64,000 nucleotides of DNA, from contig CAYWRU010000005.1 of assembly GCA_964460795.1 (NCBI GenBank), forward strand, positions 1 through 64,000, in the 5' to 3' direction. This stretch comes from CAZOOM01 sp964460795 (GTDB lineage Bacteria > Omnitrophota > Omnitrophia > Omnitrophales > Aquincolibacteriaceae). The notes beneath the pieces are model-generated. The model worked only from the letters and a program-made list of their open reading frames with translations, was not told where the DNA came from and searched no databases. Position numbers and translations under genes: made by a program. Each line of letters begins with the position of its first letter. Position 1 is the first letter of the stretch. Below are positions 51,601 to 52,407 of this stretch, piece by piece.

Positions 51601-52265
51601 GCACTGAATCCACTCCGCTCGCAAAAGCTGCAACCAGCACAACTGAGCAGCGCCAGGGAGTCGAGTTTGCGGCACTCATGGCGGAACATCGGGACGCTTT
51701 TTCAGCGGAGGCATTTCAAGCCCATTTGGCAAAAGTCTTCCCGGCTGAAAAATCAACGGATGCCCAGCTTTTTGTGTGGAGTATGAAACCCGAAGATGTT
51801 CAGGATAATCTGAGCGTTCTTAAGGCGCTGATGGAGAAAGGCTTCAAAAAAGACAACGAAAAACTATTTGTTGCCATTGAAACAGGGGACCCTCAAGTAA
51901 CTGCAGCCGCCCTTGCCGCTTTGGCAGAATTGAGAAGTACACAGGGCGCATCCCGCTCTGAGATAATCCAGGCATCTAGGCTTGATCAAGAGATCCGCCG
52001 ATTTACTGCGAACAAGCAAGGGATCCTCAAAGATCCGTTGCAATTCATTGAAGATTTGGATCAGCTTCCAGAAAGCCCGGACAACAGGAAGCTGCGCGAG
52101 GACACCATCACAGGTTTGGCCCAAATCAAAGGACGCGTTATTACTCTGGGAAGAGAGGCTGTGATTCAGGGGGCCGGAAAAGCACCCCAAAATCTGTCAT
52201 CACTGATTGCTGAATTCATTGAAACGAAACTCCGTTCAGAGGCAAGGATGGAGCAATCGGCATAG
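24690..52265 (+). CDS. Giant 9,191-residue exported membrane protein with RSEVR motifs
   Basis: One uninterrupted frame of 27.6 kb. A signal-peptide-like N-terminus (hydrophobic run at residues ~22-38) leads into: a ChaN/TraB-like domain (~88-545); a Pro/Ser linker; membrane helices at ~963-984, ~1088-1165 and ~1433-1474; Pro/Ala-rich linkers and a coiled coil (~2104-2188); a very long helical part with TolC-like modules (~2570-4320); more helical sequence; membrane helices at ~6180-6270 and ~6444-6497; a polytopic stretch (~6964-7677); then NUDIX-like, two LOG-like and a methyltransferase-like domain (~7765-8880); and a helical tail ending in RSEARMEQSA. Eight RSEVR-type motifs are present. 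The absence of any frameshift over 27 kb indicates strong selection. Omnitrophota are known for such giant genes. Overall function is unknown; a cell-surface or periplasm-spanning machine, or a polyprotein, are the main possibilities. Confidence 0.9.
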   Translation: MKKETEIPKTSGRAKSFSASLRLTAALTCFFFSSQSLGWSDVLQSNARQLAAEEFQRAQRAQLLQSQAAQDPTLIRIPQELGQIKNLYQGKRNKVLIHIQDAHINEEAQRNIAKILRYLGERYGLKTVYLEGAEGKLDPELFRFTPEKKALRLIADYYLKVGRLSGPQYLALLDDPDMRLFGVEKTSLYQQNREAYLSALQIKPELEKILLPLSKLFEQLGRFIFSESLQQIIRLRRQMQNGGTEFNRYLTHLMSESERLGISLESSPNIQAFAQMLRLEKELKVEDPENQIAPFLNDLKSVLPREEMNRFLTESVAYQLKKTTRNDYYRYLSSLLDKVPAERFTSDEAKSRAHLMSHYLLYVQVVDRIGVDIFSEMERLETQIKNQLFRNEDERTLELWLRIMDTLMNMADFKLTPQDVALLDSEQSKISASSIEAYLVPLLRKFHFESNLPSDLSSLETLLVQIRAFYDCALQRDPILIENTLKEFDMELEPFAALVTGGFHTPGIETRLTQEGYSFLVITPSIQKTLNERYENNLYEEAMKQKPMALQQTLIDAFFSARQGSSLSDPQFQLAVPALIGTRSEMREIFNLADITPQNQARRLLFSLIIYLSFAMNGSSGELEKAANTLDANLREPTLQFLDPLRSAKKLGEKAYGLNNGISFSLSPHRKTDVSLPRSRSELRIPFGASDFILTNRALPQFRSEVRADSETKKPPPASSEISSSPSATSKPEAEVQPQPTDEGLNPADLSALHKDIDNMQTNFEKQRQRADEDLVSGRVITMHQTKFQALLDQFVAAKKEELRVIRDGVRDSEAHRKASEEALILYKKIWTAISQIIEHLDAIENFQELLSKIRGKGDEYNTWVDAYETGDVSGGKNFRAALDAKGVASIQAHFKDAFQQKFGTSPAAFLSAVQLKEKKPGEKSPQSEPPAASAQVAASQNRWNQILNIKGVKDFLKLSGFRKVILISAVLILISGPFSISYWMKHDLSPRLPVAHPVKTNSVSIPVILMKPEMEYTRPSWLQNGALGEQKTNLLEQIRQLKILYNQSSKRSEVRIFDLRRQYEELLMTSAKLNTDLNKSSQVRKWTVRILAAVFIGALLFVPVANTTVIGFLQAWLISKLSLVIFVKTITILTSVFSVGVLSFFVSRILIRVLELIITLISRVPAFRTPSQKRAYAFYEEVLSSSLDAELAAQIYIPEPNLFSSRAQTLAYLKVMGYGPERLAQEYKFRYETLDAVPTYLLKKRAAPLYSAWKNNVKDTVRVREQESHESTRLIPLIKKAYGDLKKEARAINQSLPKGSLKKAIRNGFTDFLLVQGFHKEEKWHAIKNFARIIRMPFLIMYHIMDDFVFSHFRHAAAWDNMKVEERLSLRLSDEEINSKMAASLSHEVKSRPLSRFLDRNGLGQIRMLAADLLWTNNFASQGFHTFGKRRGYLFIAGIIGGKILGILGIMALIGNIPLIQRWLSSIGTMAAMYLPKKIHVLQTQLLAEEAKKTLAGSGLSKEAQQTLLSFVVSAMKGGGAKTGLPLSLLATEEYKNVKTLLQGSENEKARAFFDGFFLRLIKMGYVNLDDRDYFLTMLSALGFEPKTGPLFWIYKIPFVGGVVQFVALWFKYRKIASISAATYLVPFHPIRYFRGKGPFWNQEFLFTWADIVFVKAINSSFVLDWEIAAALKTLGAGDQLASAVGIHTIVTSEEQAVIDAGDSASDPVEAVSRMINAAQQNGVTVEESILIEKAVDALPHAMEIAQENGTAAGTAYLVDSASHHATDFTGLSMFGHAIERDALGLTQDLSASFNTHSITSTEQHLLTHAEEVSRPYVTSQWNAEMAVAGNIMAEKAITPTRENAKRLAAYSSLQQEVKSSGISIMNFANATNNLRAVTAGLMLAQTVTEKIDLATKLSPVMGVPELNTSSTNADGDMTPEEKWGPIARLSREELLKPATPELIEAQLAWLREKLRETEAEIARRAALKAATNPPPSIASNAPVLTGTNAIISQTYVPALADSTLTRTAAGVSPSSSPVANVDAAKPFTLLTTAANLPSASEIKPEPQTDSTAIPETNTASNVTAAVLESVPPAAVTKAEPENSEAQESAHEVRETVPPVQPEAAEKAPLADLKILLEESKALDQKIQAAAQKSREIEAQLSDIQEQAKLQEENNQLKIQLAEEEKAARAKEEAAVKIQELEIVFQTQTRQLFNEIRQMKDRKQAVKKLAEAQFAFREVKEPSADLIEAKNVAETYVASMAHRSLGTREIVKGAQLLRTPFKPAAILTDQKNAEGQQESAAAVSRTVPLVSKDPALTSSLKEKPEPAAVTPAVSTLTSKQSEIATPAPEPHKPLQSDGPEKNLAAADLPPMLNAIPELSPELKAERDAIQLDPLLHQPLEETARAVQSWFASNINFRIKSSIQNQTAPDAFVANLIAERENLGPVSFLIDRWMSTLQKSTQGIAGSEEDYQKAWTETLTWARKELPKMKHYEPYAALLNVTALQAIHQAFQSEIAWFHKSPDERSQEILKLRQIDITTHGEPHPEEQYQNMTLSRIIDANLQLDYAVTPGLKEAYEHAYQRYLNEQRNLIGADKKFKLDVVVRYSWGSLEKSPEFNLTDQGVSLGVEFSFRLRDKSAAWSKPYQESLEGEQLLKYRQSILDRVMRAAHLVNDYEQTASKYQNIVQLENLLKESQLKEMADENRKSGRQPRAPLQVEIMLNELSLQKAALKQQGDKLLREITLFLQATQGKDPGKEYKISLDPSYGSFEDEKNQLPPEKARIVPRQDLVSATKDILANYHISLDKVGDDQDLELAILLAHSATENAYLNYRYWSEKADMVLRFRGFFSPGAFSAASFFYTGSLWPITFERGLPKLSSGTYMDQEALVLLQTLNLTEAHHVRIQEARSRLKQYLEIQKNGQKQEEDTYRSALDNLKQHLSSFANHGPVNGVTQGSLATGGSHTSYDLALTNLKQQIQSVANRGPIDRVTQGAIATFLNKAHGVQDNARDIANMQIVLAEETASALQETEQNNKDLRQKYPDLLFGDKFYQDLFNRMAQARKLAESAEASPAAPGISKGISQDLSAAENRERFRIEVEQNLADEELTQLLLQADTKGVLLLKNIPLLGRIFHYQGELTAELKNFQKRQDRLVQDYQKSYMKAVEKGKTPPQPPIEQIKAIRAEKQLLLKEIRNKIMPSIWIGELRDIEKALQTNKAPGTRFLGFLRLTQGISLSDQQIRSYEQIRQILLTRLRDTWQNEAQELKAQIDTMSQQTRSTPQEQKILKNALKTHQENYDRLTQNIKLATQSMGVVISAYDQFTQGSGSKIGTWGTPSPNGHIGFQIEGSVGREMQGQFLLMDEALRGLDIQAAASDTLYIKNAFENHITLRQIHARVHVSENLLQRLERHEVLVKDRITQLDQMIQRGEREYQDFKALLIQLRDEVIALNGEASRLDEARKKGLADETEELLKDLERFPTDIEVSELHLRIKKMRDSVKEFRILAQQNQLPNLDQKLLKLELRLQRENEETFAHPETHTASLRLTPDAQEPGEFLILKALKELGKVVELKKNQADYTATQVSIKSARESLTSLRAERLRAARFYLRSLGYELQPDDESHFFRNFTDDTLLPPLDAEISPAELESVLSQRMPPESVKTILRNLYEQRKAFTVENIMALVPLVQLQGDAPEQLTQELRALAPDLDSSESIQAKIQSAVQAANKNPNRTYPVRFDLQSISDGMASQLTQQWAIRRMAYDHQGIPYTLVAQYFRMGPGMYSLVETMDLSKQKVIKISRHEAETYFQISYNNFINYQHEALRTHQILNQAEELTERQHEQRLRELTVNADRRESYWRQLARGTQDNSVQATLVYSAREIDRESLADYALISELGHQLTSLNKIFTPQIQNPAEALSAQEFSASPKGIADYLSRINDPEAALSADLAANIYRVHQQQRFPLFLGIVNMTGPYAQPEYPNIGVWDDVTQSWKVIPDTEADPVGYSTAYHFTSGLYARIANPQQMIWDPDRQIAGIHREKMETRAHFEEREREKNIRHAYYDLQKVQSQVQIREENVAKMEKIAANARKNDEKFLALTQQELESARSLLDSERRSLEIAKLHFLNQIGSDASSVSLDSVPSVIRDIQPFKDSEIKAMEHQIIQAIRNHPLFKNSEQDRMIAGKRTTQTAFARRLETSLDGFMGKEWLGGAYPISAGAEARFTILNKLKTTQYRMAAASEAMMEIRAKQGTIENDLLYKSLNDYVAYLTAREHYLNYLIRYTDADKLADQIQDGYYGTFAQPRGQYSYPGVRDAWAELDNARFQLVDSYYGMQKAGVDLRASLQNLNLSEASLPPEELPRTQNLPRTENDQREAGDLSAKVDALRTAVQRQRQKLLSITTAAAVGVGSLLAQPGGARLNSELPERAPLTVEQTSADFGTRAQTLTQKLRDQPTMVKPFEIKQPKIENSALNDLKPTVVSIGSNLFDVTWNEGPKPGDPIKIGQDDVVNLPILLNNINRMAQSRELNPAEIRVMLSLMESLSDGKGWLDGSPKHFMKLFQELNHQPSERLGASNLSRYTESGFERAQSIAMNAEGASANDRKFFIEFWAFFENSAMQLLSQLQASPEDNQDIQNLEKLKRVKDPNEAVKIEITRLTQRLASREAGMLWLLNERIRERDQIRLRFVQSRDATEKKNLEEQIAVLDREIRLQGQLLAQKIQTAHPQTKDRLEKDLLFLELALRIRHQTDFQKSEWIPRSVTPKQVLDWVNALKRTGTFSDDAGDPDWEPWIHQSDVKNIVEALRARGASQAEIDQFLAREFLREKFKFWLSQYDQRIGKNIFFKFFRDVNVPIAFIKIKDAIAPLLPWLTIHEGNTSHSGDLTNWAFIERAFNTFFDEREDDRAQNVLVAATLMKKVLDYFPHEKQERFGTQLGESLKPESTRSPYGNTFAWMSSEELRGMPDAILLKMLGTDTVDPLTGRPRPFSLTIQNPIQAEEANLNNGWRMGLVLDLVRFEIDRQLEMKSVQDRLAREHKEPKARNLNPKDQEEIFNRIHDYLRHVEPLISALEPLYGKLDFKNNQHQGVIRAWYEYMKVRNLDFNDLPTLVQVVTELIPESTSVLNPSGTELDLMKAENIGFLLANAGNVLGVDGWDEALGRRGKVIKQEAVFNRNHWMSIAPGKRVEVYKVMLRMARETKTDLEGVIGAIDIQQRDVSEDQKGKDFGILLGRIRSAIFLAVKRNNDGVIPKTDVKDLREIAERYGLELDDDGTLQEDSLTRLIRDRDLQDKLIELEKENLRIMKDHLEPVRNIHDAIMNPQLPESLREPVRQPRESNRPRNQRSSRIPATRVMMGAVGLPDLNALQFAQNTAPRQNSEAAPTAPVTRSVPQIPAAESSFNPRTNNIHLGFLSAWVKGDPVRFNQTLRSGVVSQYIDRIHQVFTPDYQYRLALREAYIQLEQTSNRQDFFEQIGKASFFSRHYSSIVDMESDLTSRLNLLDFLESNYGSLKTFVDETKLLYQDLTFQDASGNVLNAYDAELASYLLQSRSLYNREGLLWNDVVENNLKSQFDRVFLESRVSHIVSDLKGMDIDLSRPITEAEKNQIIQYLSNSKQLLSALKNYPAAEEISDQVEIYRFHESLRQEAAQNNVDITNRENVKILQHSFLYRYLEGISSYWLDQMNPLRSNAVDTPDMDKIIRSITNRRLVWEAYREFWKAADLTLSNDEAASLSNREGMDKDKLDDLFRAGRYMQTFAREHLHRDFRFYELMYLYFNPGHYVWDVSLSARQIASYLTTQTPDSVAIMRMEDTIKNILADSTNPNMIYNLSAGPEQEKRRILLWEGQRRLERIFTDAAREQFSGIIQKSPAANSPRAIASAFEAIQPVNQSLQELVFGKQPLSADAANTEEGFNSLIQQRLLALPDTISLSTEEQLLLSQNKYSEFIQRLNQQNHFEISDNAISDWALKLSSGEITAPQMKALMNAFHLLRKDLRDIYSISQNSDSFFNTLYRLQFSDGARNLREQFKIAADAVSARFLTRLLIPAANPAPVPQDTERFLQSALQAHNIRIADASGPQGNAAGDFIMISPQDYSTFRSLLARGELTPDQALTVLSDVHFLHNQLKTFPNLSTGFRDLLSVVGFTSSPILKTAGLIRQTSRLTKSEMAIFYALRGAVIMDTENNAKQAMEEFWGSKQGKTLEQIVSFREQPIEKGSKNRQKTYEIGGGIAGIAALAFISITLFAHYHWYRMRQSILRGIQALKDRGYARTEGIGAPSPDAEKKKPTGLPWQLLVMVLGVLSISWGVGHWVYFYLVDPANTHPLGSISMIMLGAYLLKDPAKVILDRFWTFGGTKIENPKADIKEIPDTHQIALIQPDMTDSVEGMAVPLENLKKIAESNTQPNTVFVVYNTGIVTQKMAAQQAQAVEIFSKKINRRVFYFHRSWIYGNINHEKKYGAFMLLAPFLRFGVNRPFSERLAYPGRHYNYKVPVVAAAASVVVGVTAFILTNAGLLASLTAWPPALMMLIAGVGTAFVVNFIGHLFFSGTTKRTVKIPHDPMIEAQIKELQSNGLLQNTNLEIGVLEELFDNLNFFDYAAGDFQSIGFDVEEGFQHFNPKNLDTLLLRAPERSELRSSPNAPSAAALPDKRLFGFFFVDNKNWIGYPLFEIIEKMYDDVKLTKLPKEVRTQVRQSLQTILQNAINGLQAVDPVENAGLATVLNQLAAYAPENDSIDLLKKNLRLLYIIVDHYNILSDTVSKVLSDQEQIQVHNGRINTFKTQSAAARLTEDEEATLREHFIAKLILEERVKKQQENLKNIIAQHRESTIEAMTIAYCAAAGIAVNDDNRKRYKTTDEYKQFLNQELAQMIQQERTARDTSAVAQRSHHEFQIASHAITQFNDSIYQIVTDHGQTEALKNYRHYEVIMEAFRTAVHPDNLAWATTSVPDIEVLNPDKQSRDSDNARAAQMLGSFHGDNMIRFSNNNQIFYGKAFYILDNALLGPKESLRKGKLPFAFAIGSILGALLGAALAFFLLAPGSIALAGYLGLGGWILGALIGGAFEAPFNKTGMAAITYGDPSHDYAEPTGPFFGKAIFEEANTNQEQRNTRNFRWGRSDAFFRIPFLFAPGISFSTRFITSWGTKGYLNEFVMFLFLAFGLILIPVSSSLADRVFPVTRLLEFVPTKILIWILVSTLVVTIFLTKFSGLIYAKLKGNYKSYKLGVPTVRQAMQETIDSLMVNQQNAFWGTQQLFTNYLPRGLAQGFHPTARSKPVTRSWLMTAAAIAVAANIVFWISFHSIPLSVAALFVTAHFMHRSLRRYVPLGWNFFSFLSAALMAGLVIVPLLFLDPSTTFPFLINLVFSFLNWIGKPLALGALDPQLQDTIWQSLSGGLWILAAAPLVFFIWGKLSQWLHVHYMDKSSGTMHDAQPWNTFMTAASIGELTLFRAASMQSFSLVFILIPSLAAIFYYTHMWPMLFGGFAILSASLSFRWLWTMSKLHSNDEAKVNQLPFFRRFYGRLKLKVMNDEKILRDSLTKTQTALTGIPAKIFDQIQSVELYLRVLPQQDQELIRSKFGIHATLAMLTEKYGLPAITPASLEQHRTKLLNDHRIELLTNAAGRLVFSPDPEVIQKRLRQALTDLQTLQTALDNAPILITKAKMDLVRNRFFMAGAVLGLVLFSGLAGWGFYIALTNLSFLGWSYFANSLLSIMAFLPIIQITAFLISLIPYFYGTKLYTPLWKGEWLINFLKNYNMGFRAFFNDLLFQRKLNKFVSYQPPNHQQNRSEVRTSAKFTQEQKAQAAASLNALSADELQHLFLDLYRRRFIQNVTQEPEHGKHHRASGVLFLRKIEGRWSFAMGRRIDSTLTPDFHAGEWSFPAGAVEAQPDITLNFESHGEVEHLINLGMLSKAEMPTVNANGAITHESLAGAAAREGGTEELGIPLRISDFVGRLPDFAGTDPEKNAVKKDWRVSLFIYIDNNPATSTSPQIPDSPELQDISWVPIDILMESEEPAKVSAAGANALRHLRTIRNGQFAESKILRSAFLEAMPLIQAYFLNAITLWDSTLEHNLQTLEAIRKSKPALVVMGGNSIPPDSQTAKDVEGLVAEFIHDDTSTDGFAVRTGGFDGTMSTALQAGVQARKDRKARFPMQGAPINFPSKPSLTPNRFIDAGNLFQFVGLVPVRQEALYSNSLLTIISLGGAGTTAELLDISRRNMPLILTSDAPFTAFIAEINHILESEGFSERIKFYSPDDISAAKAHFNVALLTGENSNTSQAPIEALRTDLTHGYRKLLKLPAAITVVGNPNAKSIDAGALKAALDKLLRDNIPIRFGVDDSLDSLAVLQQGNPSLENIQLLSHRRNGDKGNPWLDEAQQIYYETLTAEPILLSTNAAAFVFLPGGKATLSKFLNLMLERARNSAASIPVYLVGSSYWRPILKAIQHTLAVSNGSYITDVGFFQQLENQIVDDPNQLIEKLKMGNLDLESLLPVKTAPLPGSSLQFLTSHLVRGLWQEANPRFLHATDGVIVLEVVSAFFGRNFSNDMERHADARKLLEAVDQLPLASRMTLLHEIVACLKSATWYSSARHRYVPIAWVISNALTGQPFFSQAHLGEMMQIPGADHLRKEYAVFGNNPFQISSEWDLPLPEVLVHLNPPSHNGPLNILDVGVAPKNNVPPNFMVIADAIRKFRPDLAERLFMVGIDNFFPHSTWTGPRDNQPFGEFAQSPFRAIANQPHRRYFVEGTTFWDSSDPANDPMSESFLSLPEDLTKRFWIITMSMTLHFLKNRGEMNRSLPLAEKFFDNPSVMQTATPILWENSIGNSITPRYRLTHTQQHVVERLMARMEIGGLFFLNLPWGPEYFSDANTDLFLIIERKNFSHFVLHDTALPFRPNLRVFDSSEFLLKGFHGGYMPSVYENPGILSIYRLRDAALESKISNALHIADRLAYRAQLIQGHDHSVWMRIHKAAQAIKHHEKLTNIFEAYLKDVPEGALKQRFFTQIVAPLERDLDEHVSFYSRAYATPRSELRTESTPLAKAATSTTEQRQGVEFAALMAEHRDAFSAEAFQAHLAKVFPAEKSTDAQLFVWSMKPEDVQDNLSVLKALMEKGFKKDNEKLFVAIETGDPQVTAAALAALAELRSTQGASRSEIIQASRLDQEIRRFTANKQGILKDPLQFIEDLDQLPESPDNRKLREDTITGLAQIKGRVITLGREAVIQGAGKAPQNLSSLIAEFIETKLRSEARMEQSA
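24951..26324 (+). other. ChaN/TraB (Tiki-superfamily)-like domain of the giant ORF
   Basis: Residues ~88-545. VLIHIQDAHINEEAQRNIA (Asp101, His103), VYLEGAEGKLD (Glu131) and the late TGGFHTPGIETRL (His504) match the layout of ChaN/TraB-like proteins, with an early D-x-H, a Glu on strand 2 and a late G-x-H. The family includes heme-binding lipoproteins and proteases, so no reaction is assigned. The domain ends just before the RSEMR motif at residue 583. Confidence 0.6.
32400..37640 (+). other. Long helical region with TolC/outer-membrane-efflux-like modules
   Basis: Residues ~2570-4320. Several stretches alternate a short beta-like segment with long amphipathic helices in the manner of TolC-type proteins: around 32400-32880 (VVVRYSWGSLE, then VSLGVEFSFRLRDKSAAWSK), 34560-35130 (HIGFQIEGSVGREMQGQF), 35800-36330, 36480-37000 (HAYYDLQKVQSQVQIREENV) and 37190-37640 (GAEARFTILNKLKTTQYRMA). 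The resemblance is by pattern only. Confidence 0.4.
33411..33611 (+). repeat. Two-copy 30-residue tandem repeat in the giant ORF
   Basis: Units at 33411-33500 and 33522-33611 (90 bases each, seven codons apart) encode LDNLKQHLSSFANHGPVNG and LTNLKQQIQSVANRGPIDR cores followed by VTQG[SA][LI]AT. About half of the residues are identical, and the DNA also remains similar, so the duplication is old but recognisable. Confidence 0.8.
47985..48640 (+). other. NUDIX-like domain of the giant ORF
   Basis: Residues ~7766-7984. GEWSFPAGAVE matches the strand and turn before a NUDIX box, and AAAREGGTEELGIPL matches its helix, but the box has one extra residue compared with R-E-U-x-E-E-x-G-U and the part between is expanded. 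Catalysis is therefore uncertain. Confidence 0.6.
48769..49350 (+). other. LOG-like Rossmann domain, copy 1
   Basis: Residues ~8027-8220. ALVVMGGNS opens a Rossmann-like fold, and SLGGAGTTAELLDI (Gly8147-Glu8154) resembles the P-G-G-x-G-T-x-x-E motif of LOG-type phosphoribohydrolases (lysine-decarboxylase-like family), including its Glu. It lies in the same RSEVR-bounded block as the NUDIX-like domain. Confidence 0.55.
49416..49960 (+). other. LOG-like Rossmann domain, copy 2 (altered motif)
   Basis: Residues ~8243-8424. AAITVVGNPNAKS starts the fold, FVFLPGGKATLSKFL (Pro8345) stands where LOG proteins have PGGxGTxxE, and IPVYLVGSSYW follows. The Gly-Thr-Glu part is changed to Ala-Thr-Lys, so this copy is probably inactive. 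Confidence 0.5.
50490..51330 (+). other. Methyltransferase-like domain of the giant ORF
   Basis: Residues ~8601-8880. LNILDVGVAPKNN (Asp8610, Gly8612) resembles SAM-binding motif I, LFMVGIDNFFP the acidic end of strand 2, and WIITMSMTLHFLKNR a motif IV/helix region as in class I methyltransferases. The similarity is suggestive only. Confidence 0.4.
52233..52265 (+). other. C-terminal signature RSEARMEQSA-stop
   Basis: Same ending as the ORFs at 622 and 52408, in a protein whose preceding sequence is otherwise unrelated at its C-terminus. This makes common ancestry of a whole C-terminal domain an unlikely explanation for the shared ending. Confidence 0.8.
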
Positions 52266-52407
52266 AGATGAGCAGAGGCTTGAGGTTTGAATCTAGGTGA
52301 ATCTAGGAGAAACTGTAGGCGCTCCTTTAATCATTTACTAGCACCGAATCACAAATCGCAATAATCCTCTGAAAGGCTTAAAAATAAAACAAAACAGTCT
52401 TCGCCTT

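Larger units (their letters stand above)
26436..52247 (+). repeat. Eight in-frame RSEVR-type motifs in the giant ORF
   Basis: Starts: 26436 (RSEMR), 26727 (RSELR), 26796 (RSEVR), 27843 (RSEVR), 44436 (RSELR), 47883 (RSEVR), 51588 (RSELR), 52233 (RSEAR); residues 583, 680, 703, 1052, 6583, 7732, 8967, 9182. They cut the protein into blocks: ChaN-like (1-582), linkers and first membrane helix (to 1051), a 5.5k-residue helical/membrane block (to 6582), a polytopic block (to 7731), an enzyme-like block (to 8966) and a tail. Codons are highly varied. Confidence 0.8.

Noticed and set aside
51957..51971. RSEII at 51957 as a further motif copy
   Set aside because: It lacks the final Arg, so I did not count it among the 27 copies.
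24690..52265. The giant ORF as an artefact of joined genes
   Set aside because: The frame is uninterrupted for 27.6 kb, no internal start with a strong ribosome site and new signal peptide stands out, and linkers between domains read as normal protein sequence.
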